Positions 11,975-23,145 of a stretch of 64,000 nucleotides of DNA are shown here, in pieces; the stretch's first letter is position 1; every line of letters begins with the position of its first letter. Location: positions 1,227,415 to 1,291,414 of the forward strand of contig CM042545.1 in NCBI GenBank assembly GCA_023630585.1, in the 5' to 3' direction. The stretch comes from Cranoglanis bouderius. Its lineage: Eukaryota; Chordata; Actinopteri; Siluriformes; Cranoglanididae. A program made the position numbers and the translations under genes. Below the pieces are notes generated by a model, which worked only from the letters and a program-made list of their open reading frames with translations, had not been told where the DNA came from and did no database searches.

Positions 11975-13541
11975 CACCCGTGGCCAAAAGTTTTGAGAAT
12001 GACACAAATATTAATTTTCACAAAGTCTACTGCTTCAGCGTTTTTAGATCTTTTTGTCAGATGTTACTAACTGTTACTGAAGTATAATCACAAGCATTTC
12101 ATAAGTGTCAATGGCTTTTATTGACAATTACATGAAGTTTATGCAAAGAGTCAATATTTGCAGTGTTGGCCCTTCTTTTTCAAGACCTCTGCAATTCGCC
12201 CTGGCATGCTGTCAATCAACTTCTGGGCCACATCCTGACTGATGGCAGCCCATTCTTGCATAATCAATGCTTGGAGTTTGTCAGAGTTTGTGGGTTTTTG
12301 TTTGTCCACCCGCCTCTTTAGGATTTACCACAAATTGTAAATGGGATTAAGGTCTGGGGAGTTTCCTGGCCATGGACCCAAAATGTTGATGTTTTGTTCC
12401 CCGAGCCACTTCGTTATCACTTTTGCCTTGTGTCAAGGTGCCCCATCATGCTGGAAAAGGCATTGTTCATCACCAAACTGTTCTTGGATGGTTGGGAGAA
12501 GTTGCTCTCTGAGGATGTTTTTGTACCATTCTTTATTCATGGCTGTGTTCTTAGGCAAAATTGTGAGTGAGCCCACTCCCTTGGCTGAGAAGCAACCCCA
12601 CACATGAGTGGTCTCAGGATGCTTTACTGTTGGCATGACACAGGACTGATGGTAGCACTCACCTTTTCTTCTCCGGACAAGCTTTTTTCCAGATGCCCCA
12701 TACAATCGGAAAGGGGATTCATCAGAGAAAATGACATTACCCCAGTCCTCATCAGTCCAATCCCTGTACTTTTTGCAGAGTAGCAGTCTGTCCCTGATGT
12801 TTTTCCTGGAGAGAAGTGGCTTGTTTGCTGCCCTTCTTGACACCAGGCCATCCTCCAAAAGTCTTCACCTTACTGTGCGTGCAGACGCACTCACACCTGC
12901 CTGCTGCCATTCCTGAGCAAGCTCTGCACTGGTGGTGCCCCGATCCCGCAGCTGAATCAACTTTAGGAGACGGTCCTGGCGCTTGCTGGACTTTCTTGGG
13001 CGCCCTGAAGCCTTCTTCACAACAGTTGAACCTCTCTCCTTGAAGGTCTTGATGATCCGATAAATGGTTGATTTAGGTGCAATCTTACTAGCAGCAATAT
13101 CCTTGCCTGTGAATCCCTTTTTGTGCAAAGCAATGATGGCTGCACGTGTTTCCTTGCAGGTAACCATAGTTAACAGAGGAAGAACAATAATTTCAAGCAC
13201 CACCCTCCTTTTAAAGCTTCCAGTCTGTTATTCTAACTCAATCAGCATGACAGAGTGATCTCCAGCCTTGTCCTCATTAACACTCTCACCTGTGTTAACG
13301 AGAGAATCACTGACATGATGTCAGCTGGTCCTTTTGTGGAAGGGCTGAAATGCAGTGGACATGTTTTTTTGGGATTAAGTTCATTTTCATGGCAAAGAGG
13401 GACTTTGAAATGAATTGCAATTCATCTGATCACTCTTCATAACATTCTGGAGTATATGCAAATTGCCATCATAAAAACTGAGGCAGCAGACTTTGTAAAA
13501 ATTAATATTTGTGTCATTCTCAAAACTTTTGGCCACGGGTG
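11975..13541 (-). mobile_element. Complete Tc1-like transposon, 1567 bp
   Basis: Inverted termini CACCCGTGGCCAAAAGTTTT and its complement bound the element. TA duplicates flank it at 11973-11974 and 13542-13543, and the host sequence is continuous across the site (TACTAG / CTAGAAGTAAG). Terminal sequence similarity extends well inside both ends (for example the ATGACACAAATATTAATTTT block). A truncated relative lies at 54804-55540. Confidence 0.93.
12151..13167 (-). pseudogene. Tc1 transposase, one frame with three stops
   Basis: The enzyme would cut and paste its element at TA sites. Starting at MVTCKETRAAIIALHKKGFT the reading keeps a single frame for 338 codons. It contains an N-terminal helix-turn-helix (AASKIAPKSTIYRII), a GRPRKSSKRQ hinge, the first Asp block (VIFSDESPFRLYG), VWGCFSAKGVGS, and the second Asp block (CLFQHDGAP). 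The stops are TGA at 12865-12867, TGA at 12433-12435 and TAA at 12325-12327. The first stop corresponds to CGA in the relative at 55.48 kb, a CpG change. The third catalytic residue is also lost: DLNPIYNLW has Tyr where Glu belongs. There are no frameshifts, so the copy is fairly young. Confidence 0.9.
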
Positions 13542-13835
13542 TACTAGAAGTAAGTGAAAGACTGATGTCCAGTTATCAGAAGCGTTTGGTTGCAGTTATT
13601 GCTGTTAAGGTGGCACAACCAGATTTTAAGTTGAAGGGGGCAATTAGTTTTTTACATGGGTTATAGGATAACTTTTTTCCTTCAATAAAAAAATACATAA
13701 ATAAAACTTGTATTGTATGTTTACTCAGTGTGTTTATGTTGAATTTCGTTTGAAGATCTAAAACTATTTAGTATGAGATATACACAAAAACAGAAGAAAT
13801 CAGTATGGGGCAAATACTTTTTCACAGCACTGTAT

Positions 13836-14870
13836 GATTAGAGATGCCAATTTCAGAGGAAGAGATTGAAGCAATGTCAAACCCAGATGTACAGATTAAA
13901 TCAAAAGTATGACCATGAGAGTGAGTAGAAAAAGTCACATGTTGAGTCAAATTGAAACAGTCAAAAACAGACAATAGTTGAGGTGAATTAGAGATTAATT
14001 AGATGAATTAGAATCCACATGAATATTAAAGTCACCAAGCAGGAGGACACAAGATGCACAGGCAAGAGTTAGCAGTTCACGTAGTTTGGAAAAAAAAAGT
14101 CAGATTGAGCCTTAGGAGTACAATATAGTAGAATAATTATGAGAGGACAGTGAGAAGCAGCCCTCAATACCATATATTCAAATGTAATAGTGTTGTGGAA
14201 ATCAAGTTGGGTGAGACGCAAATCATTTTGCCTGAAGACAGCAAGGCCACCCCCCCTTACCATGTTGCCATGGTCTGGACAGGTGTTTATATCCATTTGG
14301 TGTAAGTAAGCTCAGGTTTCAATGAGTAGTAACATATAGAGGTTTTTGTGAGTGATTATTTAATTGAGGTATGAGGCTTTATCAGAGATAAAGCGACAGG
14401 TCAGAAGAGCAAAATGATATGAAACATCAGGGTTGTGAATTATGGTGCTGTTCATCATTGTTAGAATATCAATGATTGGCGTGTTCTGCAGTCAATAGAT
14501 GGTGACTTGCATTTAAGTGGGGCCCTGTTGTTAGACCAGATGCATGGGATAATACCAGGTATTGAATAATGAGTGTTCAGAGATATTCTGGATGAGCGGT
14601 GTATATATCGCGGATGATGAGTAATTACAAGCATGTGACAGTACTCATATGCCACAGAGACGAGACGCGGACAGCAGTTTAAAACCCTGAGTTGAGATGG
14701 TGAGTATCCAATTTCGATTTTGGTTTTATCACCAAAGGTGAAGCAAAATAGAAGCACAAGGGAGCAACTCCCCGAATCATTTTTACTCTGACAGAAAAAA
14801 ATATAATAATAATAATAATAATAATAATTATATGGGCCACCAGTGATACCACTTAGCCAGAGCCCCAACC
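13836..14870 (-). pseudogene. LINE (L2 group) 5' half with endonuclease remnant
   Basis: On the minus strand, GGGLAVFRQNDLRLTQLDFH, FEYMVLRAASHCPLIIILLY and later a HSHGHTFDLICTSGFDI block match the apurinic endonuclease-like domain of L2-type LINEs. Upstream lies HFALLTCRFISDKASYLN, the usual first block. Several frames are used, so it is dead. The reading ends at SEIGISNH exactly where the Tc1 terminus at 13833 begins. Most of the reverse transcriptase is missing between this part and 11060-11455. Confidence 0.75.
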
Positions 14871-15189
14871 ATCACATCAACAATATACAGCTCACCAAAA
14901 GGAAGGCAACCCAACCAGACAGTAAGCCGTAAACAATCAGTGCAACTGATACAGAGAGCATTAACTCACCCATCAGTCGAGCCAGGAGTGGTGGTCGACA
15001 GGATGGGGAGAGAGCTTGCTGCAGGCCAGTGGCTGAACAAGCACCAGGCAGAGAGAAAAAACACAAAATTATCCAAGAGAGCACAAACAAAACAGACGAA
15101 CAAACAACAGTCCAGGTGTGAAACGGCAGCCAAATGTGCACAGCTTTCTCTCCCCGCAAGTGAAAAAAGTTGTCCATTATATATACTTA

Positions 15190-17257
15190 CAGTGGGTATA
15201 GAAAAGAATCACCCCCTTTAAAATAATCACATTTTGTTGCTTTTCAGCCTGAAATGAAGACAGACACAGTTTTTGTTTTATCCAACTGTATTTACTCAGT
15301 GCAACTTATAACATCCAAGTCAAAGATGTAACACCATGGCAGAAAAAAAATTTTAAAAAAGAAAAAAAAAGGAAACAGGATCACCCCCCTCCTAAAATGA
15401 CCTGTAAACTCAATCAGGTGTAGCTAATCACCTTCTCAGTGGCACACAAAACCATTTGACTTTCAACTGTGATCAGCTGTGGTCATTTTGATTAGGTCAG
15501 CAGGAAAAGAGCTTTCCTGGAGCATTTTCAGTCCTTGGTAGTGCAACTGAAGCAAATAATCAACTATGGGTGGCAAGGCCCTGTCAAAAGCTCTCCGGGA
15601 TAAAGTTGTAGACAGGCACAAGTCAGGAGATGGATATTTTAAAAAAAATGCAAAGGCTTTATCAATAGCTAGAAGCACATTGAATTCTATTATTAAGAAG
15701 TGGAAGGTATTTGGTCCAACACAGACCCTCCCTGGATCAGGATGTTGCTCCAAACTGGATGAAAGAGCCAGGAGGAAACTGATCAGAGAGGCTACCAAGA
15801 GGCGTACAGCAACTCTGAAGCAGTTGCAGGAATTTATGACAAAGAGTGGTCATTGTGTGCATGTGACGACAATATCACAAATTCTCCACAAATGTGGCTT
15901 GTATGGGAGGGTTGCAAGAAAAAAGCCACCCACGACTGAGCTTTGCCAAAACGCACCTTGAAGATTCTGAGGCCACATGGAAAAAGGTGTTATGGTCAGA
16001 GGAGACTAAAATTGAAATCCAATACAGCTCACCATCCAGTAAAGAATGGAGGTGGTAATATCCTTTTATGGGGGTGTTTCTCTGCAGCAGGGACTGGAGC
16101 ACGTGTCAGGATAGAAGGAAAAATGGATGGGGCAAAATACCGTCAAATTCTTGAGGAAAATCTGCTGCCCTCCAAAAAATTGTCAGTGGGAAGAAGGTTT
16201 ACTTTCTGTAAGAAATTACAGACTGCCTCTAAACAGATTCCGCTCCAAGGTAGTTGTTGGAAAAGCTCATCCCTGAAAAAGGCTTAATTATCAAAGGAAC
16301 AATACAACTCAGTCTCAGCAATATGTGTATAATACCACCTAAAGCAACATTCAATCAGTTATTGCATGGGAGCAGCAGGGGGACATCAAGAACCATCCCT
16401 GAACAAAGGGTTACGTGACTGTAATTATCATTCAGAAAGACATCTGTCTAGACAATCCTATCACCTCACCATTTGGGGGTCACACCTGTAACGACATCAG
16501 TACTGTGAGAACGGAAAGTGATCACATCAAATGCTATCCTTAATTTACATTTAGAGTGAAACTTCATTTACATTACATGCAGAAAACCTGGTTTGAAATA
16601 CAGTATAAAAGGTCTGTTCTGATATTGTTCTGGGTTCATTTTGACTCCGATGAACCTGAAGTGCTTCAGGTACTTTGTCACTGCCATGCTGCAATAAAGT
16701 TATTCTTCATTGAGATCTTCGACATCCGCATCTTTTTTTTTTCTTACACTTCCAACATGACGACCCAAAGCACACAGCAAAACTGACCACACAGTGGTTG
16801 AAGGAGAAAAAGGTGAATGTCCTTGTATGGCCTAGTCAGAGCTCAGACTTAAACCCCATTGAAATCTGTGGAATGACTTGAAGACTGCAGTCCACAAACA
16901 GTCACCATCAAATTTAACTGAACTTGAGCAGTGATGCAAAGAAGAGTGGGCAAATATTGCAAAGTCTAGATGTGCAAAGTTAGTAGAGACATATCCCAAC
17001 AGACTAAAGGCTGTAATTAAAGCAAAAGGTGGTTCAACAAAATACTGACACAAGGGGGTGATCCTTTTTCCAACTCAGTGATTCTGTTTTTCATTTTATT
17101 TTTTATGTTGGTGTTATATCTTTCACTTGGATGTTATAAGTTGCACTGAGTAAATACAGCTGGATAAAACAAAAACTGTGTCCGTCTTCATTTCAGGCTG
17201 AAAAACAACAAAATGTGATTTATTTTAAAGCGGGATGATTCTTTTCTATACCCACTG
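15190..17257 (+). mobile_element. Tc1-like transposon (CAGTGGGTATAG family) with long termini
   Basis: The element starts CAGTGGGTATAGAAAAGAAT after TA at 15188-15189 and ends TTTCTATACCCACTG before TA at 17258-17259. About 200 bases at the ends are inverted repeats. Coding starts MGGKALSKALRDKVVDRHKS at 15566 and runs to 15961, with helix-turn-helix (IARSTLNSIIKKW) and hinge sequence, before a frameshift. Later blocks include VLWSEET, GGGNILLWGCFSAAGTGA and a PIEICGMT-like third-catalytic region (16855-16880). An unrelated 542-bp LTR interrupts the second-Asp region at 16207. Confidence 0.88.
16207..16748 (+). mobile_element. Solo LTR inside a Tc1 transposon
   Basis: The segment begins TGTAAGAAA and ends TTTCTTACA, as LTRs begin TG and end CA. 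It is flanked by CTTTC (16202-16206) and CTTCC (16749-16753); related Tc1 copies have a single CTTCC there, so this is a 5-bp target duplication with one change. It carries TATAAAAG at 16604-16611 and AATAAA at 16693-16698, about 85 bases apart, in the right order for promoter and poly(A) site. It is unlike the other LTRs in the window; its superfamily is undetermined. Confidence 0.85.
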
Positions 17258-17299
17258 TATATACAAGTGGACAACTTATATATCCACTTATATATACAG

Positions 17300-17400
17300 T
17301 CATTAGTCTGCATGTGCGATGCCCTGAGAAGGATTGGCATCACATAGAGGTTGTATCCATGTCTTGCCCCTGTGTTCCTCGGATGAGCTTCAGATCACTT
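17300..17400. repeat. SINE-like fragment
   Basis: GAGAAGGATTGGCATCACAT followed by TGTCTTGCCCCTGTGTTCCT resembles the body of a widespread fish tRNA-derived SINE. Only about 100 bases remain and no A or B box is seen. Confidence 0.35.
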
Positions 17401-17419
17401 TTCACAAAATGAAAACATG

Positions 17420-17716
17420 TCCAAATCACTTCTATTCTCCACACTCTTCACTGGTTAGCAATTTTCTCTAGGATGCAAAATAGAATCCTCCTCCTGACCC
17501 ATCAGTGCATCCATGAAAATGCAAGGACCGCACTTTTTCTGTGTAGCAACACTTCACCTGTGGAACAGTCTCCCAGATCACCTGAAGGCATGAAAGACTT
17601 TGGTTTAGTATCTTAGTATAATTTTTTATTCTTCCGGATATTTCACCTTAGTTTTATAGTTTTTATTTTGTAGCACTTTGAGATTTGCCTCAAATAAAAA
17701 GTGCAGTATAAATTAA

Positions 17717-17753
<37 letters not shown>

Positions 17754-17780
17754 GTTGTTGTTGTTGTTGTTGTTGATTTA
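17420..17780 (+). mobile_element. LINE (L2/CR1 group) 3' end with (ATT)n tail
   Basis: Degenerate coding includes an HWLAIFSRMQNRILLLTHQC-like segment and an FFCVATLHLWNSLPDHLK-like block. It is followed by the usual 3' end GTAGCACTTTGAGATTTG...AAAAAGTGCAGTATAAATTAAA and an (ATT)n then (GTT)n tail at 17716-17775. Confidence 0.7.
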
Positions 17781-19290
17781 ATTTCAGTATAAACTGACAC
17801 AAAACTTTAGTTCTTCCCTGTTGGGCATGCACTTCAACCAGCTCCCTGTGACAAAAACAAGTAGAACTCAATGCCAACAGCATTGATGGTGAGGCCTCCA
17901 CCACCAAGAAGTCTAGTCCTTCTATTTACTAATGTTTATGCCTGAAATACCCTGAAAATATACTTCAAACAGGAAGGAAGCTATTGAAGAAAAAGTATTT
18001 CAGACATTTGATCTAGCTTTGACCATGACCCTGTTTGGATCAGTTCTAATATCCAATAATCATCTGCAGATTCTGAATAAAAGTCCTTCAAACATTCAAA
18101 CACTCATTCTAATGCTACTATTTCGCGTGTGTGGGTGCTGAGGATGGTGGAGTATTTGCAGCTTGCTTTACAACAGTTGCTTAGAATTTAAACTTGTCAT
18201 CTAGATGACTGCTTTAATCTGGATAGTTCTAAACGCAATCATCGTTGACATCTGGGGAATCAGCTGTTGTCAAAAGCAAGAAGCCTTGAACTGCAGAGAG
18301 CCTGCAGTTAAAAAGGGAAAGCGACAGAGCCCGTGCTAAAATGAGAACAAATATTGACATGGCTCTGCTCTGTAAAATATGTCAGCATTTAAAGATTCAT
18401 ACACTCAGTATAGACTTTGCCGTTTATATGTTATAGAAATTCTTTATGACTGCAACCTTACCTAAAGGTCTTTGTATGTTTTTCAATATTTTTCATGTAA
18501 AGAATTTTTTTTCATCAATCTGCCAAATAAACAGTTGTTTATTGCAATGCATAAAAGTCATGATCACTTTGAACATTTATTTATTAATTTATTTATTTAT
18601 ATTTTTAAAAAAAGGTTTTTCAAGCTTCAATCAGTTGTCATATAAATAAATGACACTGTTTTTGACTGGGCTTAGGAATGATGCATGTTGTTCTATTTAA
18701 AGTCATTTGTAGAAGTAGGTAGGGCCTGAAAATGACTCAAGCCCAGGGTCTCCCATCTCCCTAAATCTGGCCCTGGCCGTGACCCGTGATTTTTTCAAGC
18801 AGTTTCAGAAAAAAAGAAGCCCAAAGTCGCGTATTATAAGCAGACTTGGCAACTCTGATAAGTATACCTCAAACCATCAGATTCATCCACACAGATGAGC
18901 AGTGCCGAAGCACAACCCAAAAATTGCAATTTTATGTTTCAAACAGAGATGGCGATAGAGAGGCAAAAGTTTAGTACTGCAGCTTTAAATGTCAGAGTGC
19001 AGAAATATTCATGAGGTCATGTAACAGTGTGTGAGGCAGCTGCTGTCTTCAGTTGAGTTAGTTAAGTATTCCCAAGGGTGGGCTGGTGCTTCTGCAGCCA
19101 AATTAACCACTCATACACACATAAAAAATCAGTCTGTAACACTGTTCCACCCTCAAAACGAAATATTTCAAAGGATAATCACACACATAGAATACAAATA
19201 AAATGCACTTGCATATGTGCTGAAGCATTTTAAACTATCGGGACTTTCCATTTAGCTTCCCTGTCCTGCTGATTCCCAAAATGCCCCGTG
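17781..19290. other. No gene recognised upstream of cavin4
   Basis: This stretch holds short TTTA-rich runs (18580-18615) and nothing I can assign to a gene or repeat family. Part of it may be cavin4 promoter. A CAGCTG E-box lies near 19037. Confidence 0.5.
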
Positions 19291-19298
19291 TCCTCTTA

Positions 19299-19316
19299 CA
19301 GCTGTACTTATTTATA
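19299..19316 (+). promoter_or_regulatory. E-box beside an MEF2/TATA-like site upstream of cavin4
   Basis: CAGCTG at 19299-19304 is followed at once by TTATTTATA at 19308-19316, about 205 bases before the start codon. CAGCTG is a myogenic bHLH site, and TTATTTATA matches nine of ten MEF2 consensus positions and could also act as a TATA element. The muscle-restricted expression known for cavin4 makes the pair plausible. This is a motif match only. Confidence 0.35.
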
Positions 19317-19520
19317 TCTGTGAGTGTATGTGTGAGTGGGGGTATGAATCAGGCTGGTGGTTCTCTGGAAGGACAGATCTTGGTCTTTGTATCAGTCAGT
19401 CTTTCTCTCCAAGTCTCACAGGCTGGCAAAGCTCTTGCCTAGCAGGATAAATGTGGTTGAGGACTTATCCTCTCTAAACCATCGGTGGTTGTTTTGAGTG
19501 TTTGTAAGAGTTTGTTGGAA

Positions 19521-19901
19521 ATGGAGAAGAGTAGAGACATGGTGCTGGGCATTGAGGATGAGTTTGGTCAGCCGGTGTCTGCACTGTCCATCCTGTCTCT
19601 TCTGGAACGTGTCTCCACTATCATTGATGGTGTGCAGGCCAGCCAGCAACGAATGGAAGAACGCCAACATCAGCTTGAGGCATCTGTGGCTACAGTCCAA
19701 TCAGAGCTGCTCAAACTGGTCCAGAACCATGGTGCCACAGCAACCACTGTGGACAAGCTGCTGCAGAAGGCCCGGCGTGTGAGTGCTCATGTGAAGGAGG
19801 TGCGTTCACGTGTGGAGAAGCAGAATGTCCGTGTAAAGAAAGTGGAGACTACTCAGGATGAACTTCTCACCAGGAACAAGTTCAGAGTGGTCATCTACCA
19901 G
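19521..19901 (+). CDS. cavin4: Cavin-4 (muscle caveolae coat protein), exon 1
   Basis: Cavin-4 (MURC) is a cytoplasmic coat protein of muscle caveolae that assembles with other cavins and affects Rho/ROCK and hypertrophic signalling. The start MEKSRDMVLGIEDEFG is the first ATG of the open frame and has G at -3 and +4. The exon encodes 127 codons: the N-terminal trimeric coiled-coil HR1 domain (SALSILSLLERVSTIIDGVQ through LLQKARRVSAHVKEVRSRVE) and a basic segment ending NKFRVVIYQ. The donor GT at 19902 is in phase 0. The blocks VSAH-K-V--RVEKQ and KFRVVI-Q distinguish cavin-4 from cavin-1, -2 and -3. Whether it is the teleost a or b paralogue cannot be told here. Confidence 0.9.
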
Positions 19902-20266
19902 GTACATATACACAGAAACACACAGTAACTTTGTAACACTTATTTTTTTGTATTAGCCTTTTTTTGTATTTTGTCTTGATAGACCCAAGGTATGTTTTTA
20001 GGCAACATGTTGAATTTGCTGCCAGAATGAAGTCCCACTTCTATACACAGTTTCATTTTTGGGTGCTGGTCAGAAGCTTTTGTTGTCAGTGAAGACTTCT
20101 TAAAATTTGCATTTACATTTAGTCACTTGGAAGATGCTTCATAAAACATAAGAAAACTAGACTAACTGAACAAGAACTATTTTTTTATTCCTTTGTTCAC
20201 TAATTTCCTTTAATCCTTTTATTTTCTTCTTCTTTCTGTTCTCTTTCTCTCTGTCTTTTCCTTCAG

Positions 20267-20911
20267 GGCGAGGCTGAAGTTCCATCAGTTGCTGTGACAA
20301 AAACCCCTAAGGATGCAGGGCTGGCCAATGTTGAAGTGGAGCCTGATGAGTATGAAATCCCTGCAGACCTCTCATCTGATGAGGAGTATATGGTGGTGGA
20401 AGAGGCAGAGTCATCACGGGCAGCACGGCTGAGGCAGACAGGCTTGAAAGGCATAGACAACATCAGAGCGGCTTTCTCCAAGGAGAACATGAATAAGACC
20501 CGTGATCGAACACGGGAGAACCTCAGCAAGACTAAGGAGAGCATAAGCAAGACAGGCCAGACTTTGGGCACCAAGTTCAACACCCTGGGTGAGAAGATCA
20601 TTCCTCTTGAGCAGCGGGAGAAGATGCGTCAGAGTGGTGAGAGGCTGAAGGAGAACATTGCCAAGAAAGCTCCCAGCAAAGAATCTTTCCGCATCAAACT
20701 CAAGAAGGAACGCGCTGTTGCTGAGGGCCAGGAGGGTGCTGAGGCAGAGCCTGCTTTGACTCCACCAAAAGGCAGGAAGGCCAGCCTTGAGGTCACCTAC
20801 ACAGAGGTTGTTACAGAAACCAAACGGGAAGGGCCTGTATCCGAAGAACAAGCCGTCTGTATACCAGAGGAAAGAAAGAGTGGGTTAGCCATAGAAACAC
20901 CAGAGAAGTGA
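20267..20911 (+). CDS. cavin4: Cavin-4, exon 2
   Basis: The acceptor TTCCTTCAG ends at 20266, giving a 365-base intron in phase 0. The exon encodes 214 codons to TGA at 20909-20911, for a full protein of 341 aa, close to the mammalian length. It contains the acidic DLSSDEEYMVVEEAESSRAA segment, the HR2 region (LKGIDNIRAAFSKENMNKTR, then Lys/Thr-rich repeats), and REKMRQSGERLKENIAKKAP, all cavin-4 hallmarks. The last 80 residues are low complexity and less conserved. No breaks are seen. The two-exon structure is the usual cavin layout. Confidence 0.92.
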   Translation, partial: GEAEVPSVAVTKTPKDAGLANVEVEPDEYEIPADLSSDEEYMVVEEAESSRAARLRQTGLKGIDNIRAAFSKENMNKTRDRTRENLSKTKESISKTGQTLGTKFNTLGEKIIPLEQREKMRQSGERLKENIAKKAPSKESFRIKLKKERAVAEGQEGAEAEPALTPPKGRKASLEVTYTEVVTETKREGPVSEEQAVCIPEERKSGLAIETPEK

Positions 20912-21429
20912 AGAAAATGGTGGAGTGGGATAGAGAAGAAAAAACAAAGTGCTAAAGAAAAAGCATAAGAAAGTTTATTAGAAATAATAAATAATAGACC
21001 ACAGTGTGCATATATGTGTATGGATATAAAATCCTAATTTAAAACAAATCATGACTAAGACCTCCCAGTCTAATTACCAGGATGACAAAGCTACTCAATG
21101 AGTAATAAGGACTAGGCAGCATTAAGAAACATAGTCATATCAGGACAGCTGTCTGTGTGTCAGTTCCATGTTTAGAAATAACTGGATAACTTTGGAAAAC
21201 TGGAAAACTGAGCAACTGCACAACATATTGTTTAATAACACAAATAAGTGGTATGTGGTTGTGAATTAGATTTAATGGAGTAGAAAAAGCACTAACATTT
21301 TCAGAACGATGGCCTCACATATTTGGGAGTGCAGAAAACTGGTTATAGGGCCATAGTCTTTAGAAGACCCAGATTTTTTAAAAACAATTCTTAATTGGGA
21401 ACATTAGATTATGCCCAGCACATTTAAAA

Positions 21430-21430
<1 letters not shown>
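20912..21430 (+). other. cavin4: Probable cavin4 3' UTR
   Basis: AATAAA at 20986-20991 is the first poly(A) signal, 75 bases after the stop; the true end may be further on. No repeat family is recognised up to the (GT)n tract at 21434. Confidence 0.4.

Positions 21431-21433
<3 letters not shown>

Positions 21434-21464
<31 letters not shown>
21434..21464. repeat. (GT)n microsatellite
   Basis: An uninterrupted run of about 15 GT units. Confidence 0.95.
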
Positions 21465-21465
<1 letters not shown>

Positions 21466-21708
21466 ATAGAGTGCATGTACATCTGGAGGAATATTCGAAA
21501 TGTATACTAAAAAAAAGATGGCTTGAAATAAATGAACAGCTGAGCATTCCTTCTCTCTCTCTCTCTCACACACACACACATATTTCCAAATGGCCAATGG
21601 TTCTTGGCATATCTTTAGAAACACAGTGGACATGACTGTGCTGTGTTGCTATATGAGCCAGAACAATATTCACACTGTAGCCCTGCTATAAAGAGATATC
21701 TGTGCATG

Positions 21709-21846
<138 letters not shown>

Positions 21847-22151
21847 AGCCGACACAGACTGGAGAAGTTATAGTATTATTTTATGAGACTATTAAACTGA
21901 TGCAGTTTTTTGTTTTTATACTGTGAGTGTTATCATGGGAGAGGGGTCAATATTTTAAGACACTGAAATTATAAGGTTTTGAATTTTTAAGGCCGTTTTA
22001 TGCAGTGAGAATGAGTAAATGAAATATTTTGAGTAATCACAAAATTCTTGTTTAATTGACTCTTTTCAGAGGTCATATGGTGGGAAAGTGGTAGAACTGT
22101 GACGTAAGAATTTTAGGGAGGGTTTCATTTATAATTTGTCTGAAACAAAGA

Positions 22152-23028
22152 TGTTACGTTACTTGGGTGAAGAGTCAGATAGGATGCACTCGCAGGGGAA
22201 AGTGGTCAGTTTATTAGGAACAAAAAACACCGGTCACATTCAAAATAATAAATAAAGAGGAATCGCAAGGTTTACAGGGAAAAACACCCGAACATCATTA
22301 AACAGGAATCGCAAGGTTTACAGGGCAAAATCCAGAGAGACAGGAAACATTACTCCAAAGGATAACAGGGCAAAAATCCAGGAAGTAGCGAGGAATCCAT
22401 TCAGGAACGCGGGAGCGCCGGGTAAACAAAAACTCCAAAACTAGCGCAAGGACCAGGGAACACCTGGTAAACAAAAACCTAGGAAAAAACTACGAAGCTT
22501 GAGCTTCCTCGCTACCGATCATTATCATTAGGAACATATCGTTAAGTTTAACTATAACGAGTCCCTTTCAGTTATTCTAACTCATCACCATTATTCAATA
22601 TCATTCTCGTTCAATCTACTTCATTTCAATTCAATACTCCGAGAAGATGTGGACAAAATTAGGGGTTTTAGTACCAAAGGAAATTAAGCGCGAATCAGAA
22701 GTAACACACGACACCTGGAAATAATGATTAGAAAATAACAGTTGAACCAATGACAAAATATGGGAGGAAACATAACGTGAAGGACCAATGAGGAAACAAA
22801 AACAAAGGATCACATGGCAACGTAAACAAAACCAGAGTCTTTGTTATAGGAATGTCCAGCGGAGAGTTCTTTTTAATACTAGCGCTAGAAAGCGCGTAGA
22901 CATGCTGCTCCTTAGCGGGGCAGCGATTCATGCTGTTCCTTCCCGGCGCAGCGATTCATGCTGTGCCTTCCCGGCGCAGCGATTCATGCTGCTCCTTCCC
23001 GGAGCAGCGATTGGCGAGAGCTCTAACA
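22152..23028 (-). repeat. 3' LTR of the non-autonomous element (877 bp)
   Basis: It matches 25056-26066 closely but is shorter because it has fewer copies of the ATTAAA-AGGAATCGCAAGGTTTACAG repeat. It has one extra copy of a roughly 28-bp GC-rich repeat (GCAGCGATTCATGCTG) at 22910-23010. The G-run is adjacent at 23029-23041. Confidence 0.9.
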
Positions 23029-23045
23029 GAGCCCCCCCCCTAAGG
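23029..23045 (-). promoter_or_regulatory. Polypurine tract for plus-strand priming
   Basis: Read on the minus strand it is TTAGGGGGGGGGCTC directly before TGTTAG of the 3' LTR. The same G-run plus CTC arrangement precedes the 3' LTR at 40255. Confidence 0.75.
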
Positions 23046-23145
23046 CGCGGCTCCCGACGCGCCGCAAGTTTTGTCCGTTCTGGCGGACCCGGGCCCCTAG
23101 GCAGGATTGGCACATCTGCCCCCCTGGAACCGAGGCTGGTGCAAT

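Larger units (their letters stand above)
11465..13833 (+). mobile_element. Tc1-like transposon split by a second Tc1
   Basis: The left half carries coding scraps including IKHGGRSVVVWGCFAASGPG (about 11765-11825) and an LEHNWIMPQDNDPKHRS-like block (about 11910-11963). It stops at 11972, where another Tc1 is inserted, and resumes at 13544. The right half ends with TACTTTTTCACAGCACTG at about 13830 beside TA. Stops and frameshifts make it inactive. Confidence 0.8.

Noticed and set aside
14940..15221. A 93-codon + strand frame and its minus-strand partner
   Set aside because: No protein features; the region adjoins LINE 5' sequence and is probably its untranslated leader.
20263..20851. Minus-strand frames of 112 and 145 codons
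   Set aside because: Antisense to cavin4 exon 2, which has clear family motifs.
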